64,000 nucleotides of DNA from assembly GCF_029589055.1 (NCBI RefSeq), contig NZ_JARQZP010000003.1, forward strand, positions 1-64,000. Reading direction: 5' to 3'. This DNA comes from Vibrio hannami. Its GTDB lineage: Bacteria > Pseudomonadota > Gammaproteobacteria > Enterobacterales > Vibrionaceae. The position numbers and the translations under genes are program-made. This document shows positions 25,817-34,013 of the stretch, piece after piece; position 1 is the stretch's first letter; every line of letters starts with the position of its first letter. The notes under the pieces were generated by a model. It ran no database searches, was not told the DNA's origin, and saw only the letters and a program-made list of their open reading frames with translations.

Positions 25817-27123
25817 ATGGATGCTGCTTCACTCGCTGCTTTGATTATGTTCGGCGGCGCGATCTTTTTACTTATTGTAGGCGCTCCTATTGGTATAAGT
25901 ATTGGTTTACCTTCTTTTGCTGCAATGGTTAGCATCTTGCCAATGGCTGGAGCAACAACAACCGCTGCTCAGCGTATGTTTACGGGGCTAGACAGTTTTG
26001 CCTTACTTGCTATACCGTTCTTTATTCTTGCGGGCAACATAATGAACAATGGTGGTATCGCCATACGTTTAATCAACTGTTCGCGTATTGTTACGGGTTA
26101 TTTTCCGGGCGCATTGGCGCAAACGAATGTTGTGTCAAACATGCTTTTTGGTTCTATCAGTGGTTCAGGGGTTGCTTCTGCCGCAGCAATTGGCGGCATC
26201 ATGAATCCTATTCAAAAGAAAGAAGGCTATGATTCTGCATTTAGGACTGCGGTAAACATCGCATCAGCCCCTACAGGAATGCTTATTCCGCCAAGTAACA
26301 CACTTATTGTATACGCCACTGTTGCTGGTTCTGTATCCATCTCTGCGCTATTTATGGGGGGTATCTGCCAGGACTTCTCTGGGGAGGCGGTGTTATGTTG
26401 ATAGCTGGAATCATGGCGTATCGCCGAGGCTATATGACTAAGCATATGCTGAGTATGTCAGAACGTTTCAAGCTTTTGGTAGACGCCTTACCTAGTCTCT
26501 CATTAGTTGTCGTTGTTATTGGTGGTATTCTGGCGGGGATATTTACTCCTACAGAAGCGTCGGCAATAGCGGTGGTGTATTCGTTGATACTTGGTTTTAT
26601 ATACAGAGCCCTGAAAGTAGAGCAGTTACCGAATATCCTTTTATCGACAGCTAAGTTGACGGCAATTGTCATCTTTATGATTGCAGCTTCATCTATTATG
26701 TCGTGGGTGATGGCATTCACTCAGATTCCCGGCGTTATCGCTGATACTTTACTTGCGATGACAGACAACCCAATCGTCATTTTATTAATCATCAATGTGA
26801 TATTACTGTTTGTCGGCACATTTATGGACCCGACTCCCGCGGTATTGATCTTCACTCCAATCTTCTTACCGATCTGTGTGAATCTCGGTATGGATCCGGT
26901 TCAGTTTGGTATTTTACTGGTATTTAACCTTTCACTAGGTACAATTACTCCACCTGTTGGTCCGATATTATTTACTGGTTGTAAGGTTAGTGATGTAAAG
27001 ATCGACCATGTAATTAAAACGCTGTTGCCGTTCTTCGCAGTTATCTTCCTGGTGTTGATGGCTGTGACCTATATTCCGGCGATTTCGATGACGATTCCAC
27101 AAATGATGGGGTTAGTTAAGTAA
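25817..27123 (+). pseudogene. TRAP transporter large permease DctM, single-base frameshift
   Basis: The two parts together form a normal DctM (about 435 residues, twelve hydrophobic segments). It has FFILAGNIMNNGGIAIRLINC and SAAAIGGIMNPIQKKEGYD before the lesion and FMDPTPAVLIFTPIFLPICV and LGTITPPVGPILFTG after it. At 26361-26370 the sequence reads GTATCTGCCA; inserting one G to give ATC GTG CCA restores the family reading GGIVPGLLWGGGVM. The gene is one base short of a whole number of codons. As written, the first product stops after 194 residues and the second half would start at an internal TTG/ATG. If real, TRAP import is dead in this strain. Confidence 0.88.
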
Positions 27124-27134
27124 GGAGTAAGTAC

Positions 27135-27902
27135 TTGGAAAAGGTAGTCAGGCAGGAGTATAACGCTCCTGCTCTTGAAAAAGGGTTGGATATTCTAGAG
27201 TTGCTAGCAAGTTCAACTGAGCCCATGTCTAAGAAGCAAATCGCGGTAACGGTTGGTCGAAGCGTGGGTGAAATTTTCCGAGTACTTTCCGTTCTTGTAC
27301 GACGTGGTTATATTTCATTTGACGAAGATACTGGTCAGTATATGTTCGCAATGAAAATGTTCAGTGTTGCCAATCAGTACCCACCTCAGTCTCAGCTGCT
27401 TAATATCGCTAAGCCATTGATGAAAAAGCTGAGCGAAAAAGTCAATCAGTCTTGCCATATTTCCTGGTATGACAATCAACACCTCGTTGTTATTGGTCGA
27501 GAAGAGAGCCCGTATAAAATGGGTTTTAGCCTAAAAGTTGGTGCCAAACACGATGTTTGTTCTTCAGGTTCAGGTATTGTGTTGCTCAGTTTCTGTGAGC
27601 CAGACGCAAAGGCGGATATTCTTGAGAGTAGCGGTGCAACGGAAAGTGAAAAGCAGCAAGCAGAATCACTACTAGCGCAAACAAGAAAGCAAGGTTACTT
27701 TATCGGACCAAGCCCACAGATATCAGGGATAACAAACGTCAGTGTGCCTATATTTTCAGGAAAAAAATGGCTGGCTGTCCTTACCGTCCCTTATGTCACC
27801 ATTGACTCAGATGCCGTTCACCATGCTGTCGACAGTATAGAAACGACGAAGGACGAGCTTGTAGAAATTTGTGCTTCAATTAGTCGACAACTTACCCCTT
27901 AA
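27135..27902 (+). CDS. IclR-family regulator in the TRAP operon
   Basis: A 255-residue IclR-type regulator: winged helix in the first 75 residues (ALEKGLDILELLASSTEPMS, then VGRSVGEIFRVLSVLVRRGY) and a GAF-like effector domain after it (SCHISWYDNQHLVVIGRE, ITNVSVPIFSGKKWLAVLTV). It is a different protein from KdgR in the same island, with a divergent helix-turn-helix. The TTG start has TAAGGAG upstream, 12 bases after dctM, so it is the last gene of the kduI-TRAP operon and probably gives local feedback control by a transported uronate or its product. Confidence 0.9.
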   Translation: MEKVVRQEYNAPALEKGLDILELLASSTEPMSKKQIAVTVGRSVGEIFRVLSVLVRRGYISFDEDTGQYMFAMKMFSVANQYPPQSQLLNIAKPLMKKLSEKVNQSCHISWYDNQHLVVIGREESPYKMGFSLKVGAKHDVCSSGSGIVLLSFCEPDAKADILESSGATESEKQQAESLLAQTRKQGYFIGPSPQISGITNVSVPIFSGKKWLAVLTVPYVTIDSDAVHHAVDSIETTKDELVEICASISRQLTP

Positions 27903-27938
27903 CTCATCTAATGCTCAAGCTAGCTCTGAATTTTGCGT

Positions 27939-28646
27939 TCACGTAAATATAAGGTCTGCTAAGGTCGCCTTTTCAAGCTGCGTTAGCTTTTTCTGCTGTA
28001 CCAGGAAAAGCTCTGCGCAAGAGGCTGCATCGCTCGCGGCCGAGTGTTCCTGGTATTTGGGTAGTTTGTAGTGAGTGCGCAGGTCATTGAGCTGATAGCT
28101 GGTGTGCTGCCTCATTCTTGCCCTGTAACTGAAGCGTTTTTCTAACTCTAGCGTATCGACAAAGAGGCAAGGTAGCTCGTCGATGCGGTAATGTTCGCGC
28201 ATAAAGCTGTCTATAAAACCTTTCTCAATCATAGCACCATGTGCAAGAACCACTTTACCTGCGATGGACTGGAGAAGTTCTTCCATCGCAACTTTAATGT
28301 CGTGTCCATTCGCAAGCTGTTTCGGTGTCAACTTATTTACGCAAGCGCTAGAAGGCTTTACATATTGCCCATGATTAACATAGACCTCACTACTCGTTGA
28401 GTAATAGATTTCATTGCTGCTTAGTTCGACGCTGCCAATGGATAGGATCTTATCGTGTTCGAAATTGAGTCCCGTTGTTTCAAAGTCTATTGCGATAAAC
28501 TTAGCCTGAGATTTATCCATGCAGGTAGATGGCAAAGGAGTATCCATATACTTATGTAGTGCAGGACTCCAAAGCTCATTTGGAGCGTATGAACGCTGGC
28601 TTTTCTTTCTTGATGTGTTTTTAAAGCGATTTAGAAAGTCGAACAT
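27939..28646 (-). CDS. DEDDh-type 3'-5' exonuclease (DnaQ-like)
   Basis: A 235-residue exonuclease with all DEDDh motifs. These are FIAIDFETTGLNFE (Exo I, D and E), VLAHGAMIEKGFIDSFM with the Exo II aspartate replaced by another residue near it, and EHSAASDAASCAELFLVQ (Exo III, H and D). The weak Exo II aspartate is a point to check. The start is about 60 residues of basic tail away from the catalytic core. It begins eight bases after the DUF294 gene and is certainly co-transcribed with it. Such pairs are seen in other gammaproteobacteria near acetate or sugar-acid transport genes; the substrate of the exonuclease is unknown. Confidence 0.85.
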   Translation of the reverse strand: MFDFLNRFKNTSRKKSQRSYAPNELWSPALHKYMDTPLPSTCMDKSQAKFIAIDFETTGLNFEHDKILSIGSVELSSNEIYYSTSSEVYVNHGQYVKPSSACVNKLTPKQLANGHDIKVAMEELLQSIAGKVVLAHGAMIEKGFIDSFMREHYRIDELPCLFVDTLELEKRFSYRARMRQHTSYQLNDLRTHYKLPKYQEHSAASDAASCAELFLVQQKKLTQLEKATLADLIFT

Positions 28647-28654
28647 GCTATGCC

Positions 28655-30514
28655 TTATGAAAACTTCAACTTTGCAAGATCTTGCATTTGGGAGATTATT
28701 TTAAATGCTTCCTTTAGATGCTTGCGTTCAAAACTGCTGATGTCATCTGGAGAGATGTGGTTGTTGGGTGTTGTTCCCTGTTGAATTGACTTCAGTTGGT
28801 GTCTGAAACGAACCTGAGTAATAAATCGGAAGGCTTCGATTATGTTATCACAACTGTCTTGAGACATAGCGCCGTTCTTGGCGGCATACCGGAAACGTTC
28901 TTCTGTGCCAGTTATGTTCCCTTTCGCAGACAAGCTGAATATACGAGCAAGGTCGATAATTAAATTAAGGGCGAATTTTTTAATATTTAGAGTATTTGAA
29001 TGCTCACCGCCTCTTTCTAGTACAAGGCTGTTAAAAATACCTAATGGTGGGTTGGTATTTATAGCGTCTCTCACTAGTGCGGGTATAAATCCGGGACTTT
29101 CGTGTATCGCTTCGTGCATGGAGCTATGAATCTGATCTACATAATCTGAGTTGCCATGAATAGCTCGAATCTCTAGAAAGACAGTAATACTTAGTAGGTG
29201 GTTGTATTCTGGGCTGGCAACCCATTTTCGGTAGTATTCTTTCCAACGAGAGATAGGCTGACACCACTTTGGTGTAGCTGCCATATATTTTCCATCACAC
29301 AACGGATAACCACAGGCTGCCAGGCCATTACAAACCTTTATGGCAAGGTGAAGAAAATACATCTTATCTTCTTCTGTTGCGTCGTCGGAGAGAACGATAG
29401 CGCTGTCCTGGTCAGATAACATATGTACTTCATTGCGTGCATGGGAACCGGCGACTAGCCAGGCATAATCACAAGGAGGTTTGCCTAGAGTCTCTTCCGT
29501 GAGCTGGATAATTCGCCTTGTGAACGCATCCATGATCATAGACATGACATGCCCTTGTATCTCGGCGCTTACCCCGCTTTCTACCAGGGCCTGAAAGATT
29601 GTCTGTTTCTCTTCTTTCAGTGCTGAAAGGTCATCAATACTATTGGCGTACTTAATTTTTTCAATCAGGAAAAGTGATTGTGTTTTGTGGTTATGAACCA
29701 GATGAGAAGTAGTTAATAGTCCAACTACCTGCTTTTCTTTTAGCACCGGCAGTACACGAATGTTGTATTGAAGCATCATTGAGATGGCTTGTATTACCTT
29801 ATCATCTTGCTGTATGACGACGGGTGAACGCGTCATCACGCTGGATATTGGGCTAGAACTATTCGCGCACGCTGCAACGACCTTTTTGGTCATATCTCTG
29901 TCGGTTACGATGCCAACAATATCATCACCACGTAAAACAACCGCACATGAACTTGGTCGTTTACCACACATCTGCTTCGCCACATCATGAATCGGAGTGT
30001 CTTCCTCCACGATAGTAATTTTGTCGCTCGCGACATCTCCTACATCAAGAAAGAACAGGCTCTTGTCACGCTTGTCTACGGAATGGTTGATAGCACTTTT
30101 TAATCGTTGCTTGCTCGCGGAAGCAAAATAGTCACTGAACTCAGGGTGTTCGTCACAGACACTTTTAAGTTGAGTATGAGGAATCAAGTAAAGCAGGGAG
30201 TCTTCAATTGCAACGGCTCGATAGCCATCTTCTTTATCCTTAAGAGGCTCAAGAAAGGTAAATCCAAATTGATCTTCTTCACCAAGTCGGGCTTTTAACT
30301 CTCCCGAGGGCGAAAGTTGTTCAATGGCACCAGTGCGGACAATGTAGAGATAACGGGTTGAACACAAAGAGCTGAACTCTATTGTCTCCGATTTAGATAA
30401 GTACTTAACAATGATGGAGTCCGAAAGTGTGTCTACCAAATCTACTGGCAGCTTATCGAAAGGATCTATTGTGTTTAAGAAATCACTTACGTTAGTGGTT
30501 ATCGACGTCCCCAT
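28655..30514 (-). CDS. cNMP-binding / CBS pair / DUF294 nucleotidyltransferase-like protein
   Basis: 619 residues in four parts. A Crp-like cyclic-nucleotide-binding domain spans about 15-140, a CBS domain pair about 165-280 (VVLRGDDIVGIVTDRDMTKK and VLKEKQVVGLLTTSHLV), and a DUF294 nucleotidyltransferase-like domain about 320-450 with WLVAGSHARNEVHMLSDQDS. The GSxAR and D-x-D pattern suggests a GlnE/KNTase-type nucleotidyltransferase. The C-terminal DUF294_C helical domain spans about 480-610. There is no membrane segment. The layout is that of a signal-transducing adenylyl- or uridylyltransferase that reads nucleotide levels. A KdgR box lies 21 bases before its start codon, which places it and the exonuclease under uronate control. 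Confidence 0.88.
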   Translation of the reverse strand: MGTSITTNVSDFLNTIDPFDKLPVDLVDTLSDSIIVKYLSKSETIEFSSLCSTRYLYIVRTGAIEQLSPSGELKARLGEEDQFGFTFLEPLKDKEDGYRAVAIEDSLLYLIPHTQLKSVCDEHPEFSDYFASASKQRLKSAINHSVDKRDKSLFFLDVGDVASDKITIVEEDTPIHDVAKQMCGKRPSSCAVVLRGDDIVGIVTDRDMTKKVVAACANSSSPISSVMTRSPVVIQQDDKVIQAISMMLQYNIRVLPVLKEKQVVGLLTTSHLVHNHKTQSLFLIEKIKYANSIDDLSALKEEKQTIFQALVESGVSAEIQGHVMSMIMDAFTRRIIQLTEETLGKPPCDYAWLVAGSHARNEVHMLSDQDSAIVLSDDATEEDKMYFLHLAIKVCNGLAACGYPLCDGKYMAATPKWCQPISRWKEYYRKWVASPEYNHLLSITVFLEIRAIHGNSDYVDQIHSSMHEAIHESPGFIPALVRDAINTNPPLGIFNSLVLERGGEHSNTLNIKKFALNLIIDLARIFSLSAKGNITGTEERFRYAAKNGAMSQDSCDNIIEAFRFITQVRFRHQLKSIQQGTTPNNHISPDDISSFERKHLKEAFKIISQMQDLAKLKFS

Positions 30515-30534
30515 GCCTTGTCCTTATGTTGAAA

Positions 30535-30553
30535 TTTGAAACGATGTTTCATT
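30535..30553. promoter_or_regulatory. KdgR box upstream of the DUF294-exonuclease operon
   Basis: TTTGAAACGATGTTTCATT matches the KdgR consensus at 17 of 19 positions and is close to a perfect palindrome (TGAAAC-GAT-GTTTCA). It overlaps the expected promoter of the DUF294 gene. It also lies just downstream of the kdgR terminator, so it does not control kdgR. Confidence 0.65.
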
Positions 30554-30568
30554 TGCTGTAATTTAGCA

Positions 30569-30596
30569 CAAAAAAAGCAGCTGGGGAAGCTGCTTT
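30569..30596 (-). terminator. Rho-independent terminator of kdgR
   Basis: On the minus strand AAGCAGCT pairs with AGCTGCTT around TTCCC and is followed by TTTTTT. It lies just after the kdgR stop. Confidence 0.88.
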
Positions 30597-30600
30597 TCGA

Positions 30601-31386
30601 CTATTTTACCGGGTACTCTTTAAACCCTAATTGCTCGGAGATATTTCTACCGGCATTATGCAGTAACTCCACATAGCGGTTTTTCATATCTTCGCTAAAT
30701 CGAATGGTTGGGAATGAAATAGAAACACCGGCAATAACATTGCCAAATCTATCGTATACAGGAGCTGCGATACATCGTAAACCAGGCTCTTGTTCTTCGT
30801 TGTCTTCACCAAAATGCTGCTGTTTAACAGTAACCAGTTCTTCTAAAAACAATTCGATACTCTCAATGGTATTAGGGGTGCTTTTAATAAACTCAGCACC
30901 TTCGAGTTGTTTACGAACATAGTCTTCATCGTGTTCAGCCAGCAATACCTTGCCGATTGCTGTGGTATGCAGTGGGTTTCGTCTTCCCACCCTTGAATGC
31001 ATTCTCAAAGCGAAGCTAGAGTCAATTTTATGAATATAGATGATAGAGTTTTGATCGAGTGCACCCAGGTGAGTTGTTTCGTTGGTCTCTTCTGCGATAA
31101 TACGCATCTCTTTTTCTGCGATAGAGACCAAATCTACCCACTCTAAAGATTTAGAACCGAGTTCAAACATCTTAAGCGTTAGTGAATATTTGTCCGCTTC
31201 ACCTTGTTGGGATACATAACCTAACATCTTCATTGTTTGTAGGAAGCGGTAGGTCGTTGCCTTGGACATCATCAATCGTTGGGATAGCTCGGAAACGCCA
31301 ATTTCTTTTTGTTCCCCTAGTGATTCGAGGATGTTGAATACCTTTAAAACCGAAGATACAGCTTCCGGTTGAGTGGATTTCTCCAT
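30601..31386 (-). CDS. kdgR: KdgR, IclR-family repressor of uronate catabolism
   Basis: A 261-residue IclR-type regulator closely matching E. coli and Dickeya KdgR along its length. Shared stretches include SSVLKVFNILESLGEQKEIG, MMSKATTYRFLQTMKMLGYV and GRRNPLHTTAIGKVLLAEHD, with GEDNEEQEPGLRCIAAPVYD and SISFPTIRFSE near the end. KdgR represses pectin- and uronate-use genes and is released by 2-keto-3-deoxygluconate. It is divergent from kduD, and the shared region contains a KdgR box. It is the probable master regulator of the five boxes in this window. Confidence 0.97.
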   Translation of the reverse strand: MEKSTQPEAVSSVLKVFNILESLGEQKEIGVSELSQRLMMSKATTYRFLQTMKMLGYVSQQGEADKYSLTLKMFELGSKSLEWVDLVSIAEKEMRIIAEETNETTHLGALDQNSIIYIHKIDSSFALRMHSRVGRRNPLHTTAIGKVLLAEHDEDYVRKQLEGAEFIKSTPNTIESIELFLEELVTVKQQHFGEDNEEQEPGLRCIAAPVYDRFGNVIAGVSISFPTIRFSEDMKNRYVELLHNAGRNISEQLGFKEYPVK

Positions 31387-31513
31387 GATTCCCTCTCTTT
31401 AGTTTTTGTGATCTTGCAAAGTTAACACTCCCTACTTTTTTTAAAAAGCCATTTCAATAAAAAAGAACCGAATAAGGATCTATCTCACATTTGTAGTGCA
31501 AATCTCAGTTAAA

Positions 31514-31532
31514 AATGAAATGTTGTTTTAAA
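31514..31532. promoter_or_regulatory. KdgR box between kdgR and kduD
   Basis: AATGAAATGTTGTTTTAAA matches the KdgR consensus at 17 of 19 positions. It lies 94 bases before the kduD start and 127 bases before kdgR, where it could control both. Confidence 0.65.
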
Positions 31533-31626
31533 AATATTGCCATGGTTGTTTTGATGCTTTATTGTATGACTAATTGAGAGGTGAGACAGTTGTTCACCAA
31601 AGCCATACACTATCGAGGAAAATGAA

Positions 31627-32385
31627 ATGCTTGAGTCATTCAATCTAGAAGGAAAGGTAGCCATTGTTACTGGTTGTGACACTGGTTTAGGTCAGGGGAT
31701 GGCAATTGGCTTAGCCGAAGCCGGATGTAAAGTTGTAGGTGTTAACTATGTTGAACCAACAGAAACCATCGAAATGATGAATGCTGCTGGCCATACGTTT
31801 TTGGATGTCCGAGCAAATCTATTAAAACAGGATGAGATACCTGAGATTTTAGACAAAGCGATTACTGAGTTCGGTAAAGTAGATGTACTAGTAAACAACG
31901 CTGGTATTATCCGCCGTGAAGATGCGATTGAGTTTTCAGAGCAAAACTGGGATGACGTAATGAACATCAACTCAAAGACGGTATTCTTTATGTCTCAGGC
32001 TGTAGCTAAACAATTTATTGCGCAAGGTACTGGTGGCAAGATCGTTAACATCGCATCAATGCTTTCTTACCAGGGAGGTATTCGAGTTCCTTCTTATACT
32101 GCGTCTAAAAGTGCTGTTATGGGTATCACCAGAGCGATGGCAAATGAATGGGCTCGCCATAACATCAATGTGAACGCAATTGCGCCTGGATACATGGCCA
32201 CAAACAATACGCAGGCGCTACGTGAGGATGCTGAGCGTAATCAAGCTATTTTGGAGCGCATTCCAGCCGATCGTTGGGGTACTCCTAAGGATGTAGCAGG
32301 CCCATGTGTATTTTTAGCATCTTCTGCATCCGACTATATTAATGGCTACACAATTGCTGTTGATGGTGGTTGGCTAGCACGTTAA
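31627..32385 (+). CDS. kduD: 2-deoxy-D-gluconate 3-dehydrogenase / DKII reductase
   Basis: A 252-residue short-chain dehydrogenase with the cofactor motif VTGCDTGLGQGMAIGL, the NNAG motif, catalytic serine in IASMLSYQGG and Y-x3-K in YTASKSAVMG. KduD reduces 2,5-diketo-3-deoxygluconate to 2-keto-3-deoxygluconate (KDG), the metabolite that KdgK phosphorylates. GAGGA eight bases upstream supports the start. It opens an operon that continues through eda. Confidence 0.95.
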   Translation: MLESFNLEGKVAIVTGCDTGLGQGMAIGLAEAGCKVVGVNYVEPTETIEMMNAAGHTFLDVRANLLKQDEIPEILDKAITEFGKVDVLVNNAGIIRREDAIEFSEQNWDDVMNINSKTVFFMSQAVAKQFIAQGTGGKIVNIASMLSYQGGIRVPSYTASKSAVMGITRAMANEWARHNINVNAIAPGYMATNNTQALREDAERNQAILERIPADRWGTPKDVAGPCVFLASSASDYINGYTIAVDGGWLAR

Positions 32386-32402
32386 TTGAGGGTGTCCTTG
32401 TG

Positions 32403-32921
32403 ATGGTTGATGCTTTTATTGCTCAGGCGTTTGGCATCTTAAGTTTAGTTTTGGGTCTTTCTACTTTTTATCAGAAAGACGACAAAAAACTTAAGTTAGT
32501 GATGTTGGCATTAAATGTCAGCCATCTAATACACTTTTTACTTCTGGGTTCCATTGTTTCAGCTATTGGTGCGCTGCTTTCCGCCTTTCGCACCGGGATA
32601 GCGATCTACAGTAAGTCTGTTTGGGTTGCACTTATATTTATCTGCATAAGCCTGGTTAGTGGTTTAATGTTTGCGGAAAATATATCAGAACTCTGGCCAA
32701 TCGCCGGAACGATAATCGGAACCTTCTCTATTTTTATGCTTAAAGGCATCGCGCTCAGGTTTGGTTTTTTATTTGGTGCAACCTGTTGGTTAATCAACAA
32801 TATTCTGGTGGGTTCTATCGGGGGAACGCTACTGGAAATATCAGTGATGACTATGAATACCATTACGATATTCAGGTTGTATCGTGATAAACGACAAGCG
32901 ATGGCTTTAGCAAACCAGTAA
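32403..32921 (+). CDS. YgjV-like inner-membrane protein
   Basis: About 172 residues with five or six hydrophobic segments (for example AQAFGILSLVLGLSTFYQKD and LKGIALRFGFLFGATCWLIN), resembling the YgjV family of inner-membrane proteins of unknown function. GTG at 32400 and ATG at 32403 are adjacent candidates; GAGGG at 32388 fits both. It is embedded between kduD and kdgF with short gaps, so it is an integral member of the uronate operon. A transport, efflux or sensor role for a uronate derivative is possible but unproven. Confidence 0.75.
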   Translation: MVDAFIAQAFGILSLVLGLSTFYQKDDKKLKLVMLALNVSHLIHFLLLGSIVSAIGALLSAFRTGIAIYSKSVWVALIFICISLVSGLMFAENISELWPIAGTIIGTFSIFMLKGIALRFGFLFGATCWLINNILVGSIGGTLLEISVMTMNTITIFRLYRDKRQAMALANQ

Positions 32922-32930
32922 GGTATTTGC

Positions 32931-33251
32931 ATGTTTGTATACAATAATAATGTTGAACTAGAAGATCTGGGCGATGGTATTTCACGCAAGATTCTGGCTC
33001 ATAGTGACAACATGATGGCTGTAGAAGTGCACTTTGAAAAAGGCGCCGTTGGGGCTATGCACAATCACCCTCACGAGCAACTTACTTACGTGTTGTCTGG
33101 CTCGTTTGAGTTCACGATTGGGGATGAAACAAAGGTCGTGAATGCGGGTGACACCATGTATAAAGAGCCGGGAATTGAACATGGCTGTGTTTGCCTTGAA
33201 GCTGGCGTACTAATTGATAACTTTACGCCTATGCGTAAAGACTTTGTTTAA
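32931..33251 (+). CDS. kdgF: KdgF, unsaturated-uronate linearising cupin
   Basis: A 106-residue single-domain cupin. The two metal-binding cupin motifs are GAVGAMHNHPHEQLTYVLSG (with two histidines and a glutamine) and the later IEHGCVCLEAGVLID. KdgF catalyses ring opening of 4,5-unsaturated monouronates released by lyases, giving linear 5-keto-4-deoxyuronate, the substrate of KduI. It works upstream of the isomerases in this operon. AAGG before the ATG supports the start, ten bases after the membrane protein gene. Confidence 0.95.
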   Translation: MFVYNNNVELEDLGDGISRKILAHSDNMMAVEVHFEKGAVGAMHNHPHEQLTYVLSGSFEFTIGDETKVVNAGDTMYKEPGIEHGCVCLEAGVLIDNFTPMRKDFV

Positions 33252-33305
33252 GAAATTTAGATATTAAAAAATGATAGCGCAGCAATAACGCTGCAGGAGA
33301 GAACA

Positions 33306-33944
33306 ATGAAAATCGCACTAATGATGGAAAACAGCCAGGCAGGCAAAAACGCAATGGTTGCTGGTGAGCTGGAAAGTGTTGCCGGTTCGCTAGGCCATGA
33401 AGTGTTTAACCTTGGCATGACAGACGAAAATGACCATCACCTGACTTACATCCATCTAGGCATTATGGCGAGCATTCTAATTAACTCAAAAGCAGTTGAT
33501 TTCGTTGTAACTGGTTGTGGTACAGGCCAAGGGGCAATGATGTCTCTAAACCTACATCCTGGGGTTACATGTGGTTACTGTCTAGAGCCATCTGATGCGT
33601 TCCTGTTCAATCAGATCAACAACGGAAATGCTCTTGCACTGGCGTTTGCAAAAGGTTTTGGTTGGGCAGGTGAACTTAACGTTCGCTATATCTTCGAGAA
33701 GGCATTTACAGGCGAGCGTGGCCAGGGTTACCCGTTAGAACGTGCTGAACCACAACAACGTAACGCAGCTCTTCTTAATGATGTAAAAGCTGCGGTTGCG
33801 AAGGACAACGTGGTTGATTCTCTTCGTGCTATTGACCAGGAGCTAGTGAAAACAGCGGTAGGTAGTGCCCGTTTCCAACAGTGTTTCTTCGACCACTGTC
33901 AGGTGCCAGAGATTGAAGAGTATGTCCGTTCTATTCTGGACTAA
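33306..33944 (+). CDS. RpiB/LacA/LacB-family sugar isomerase
   Basis: A 212-residue Rossmann-type isomerase with the family motif VVTGCGTGQGAMMS, whose cysteine corresponds to the catalytic cysteine of RpiB. The C-terminal third (about 150-212) is longer than RpiB and ends in a cysteine-containing region (FQQCFFDHCQVPEIEE). The streptococcal isomerase DhuI, which does the KduI reaction without being related to KduI, belongs to this fold group as I recall, so this gene may be a second DKI isomerase. Alternatives are a tagatose or ribose phosphate isomerase role. It lies between kdgF and kdgK with a terminator after it. Confidence 0.82.
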   Translation: MKIALMMENSQAGKNAMVAGELESVAGSLGHEVFNLGMTDENDHHLTYIHLGIMASILINSKAVDFVVTGCGTGQGAMMSLNLHPGVTCGYCLEPSDAFLFNQINNGNALALAFAKGFGWAGELNVRYIFEKAFTGERGQGYPLERAEPQQRNAALLNDVKAAVAKDNVVDSLRAIDQELVKTAVGSARFQQCFFDHCQVPEIEEYVRSILD

Positions 33945-33965
33945 AGAATAAGTTGCTAAACGAAA

Positions 33966-33991
33966 AGCCAGCCATACCGGCTGGTTTTTTT
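33966..33991 (+). terminator. Rho-independent terminator after the RpiB-like gene
   Basis: CCAGCC pairs with GGCTGG around ATACC, followed by TTTTTTT. It separates the RpiB-like gene from kdgK, so kdgK-eda may be reached only by partial read-through or by their own promoter. Confidence 0.85.
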
Positions 33992-34013
33992 AACACTTTT
34001 CAGGAGCAGACAC

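Noticed and set aside
25817..27123. Programmed frameshift in dctM
   Set aside because: No slippery run and no downstream stimulatory structure are visible, and family members are encoded in one frame.
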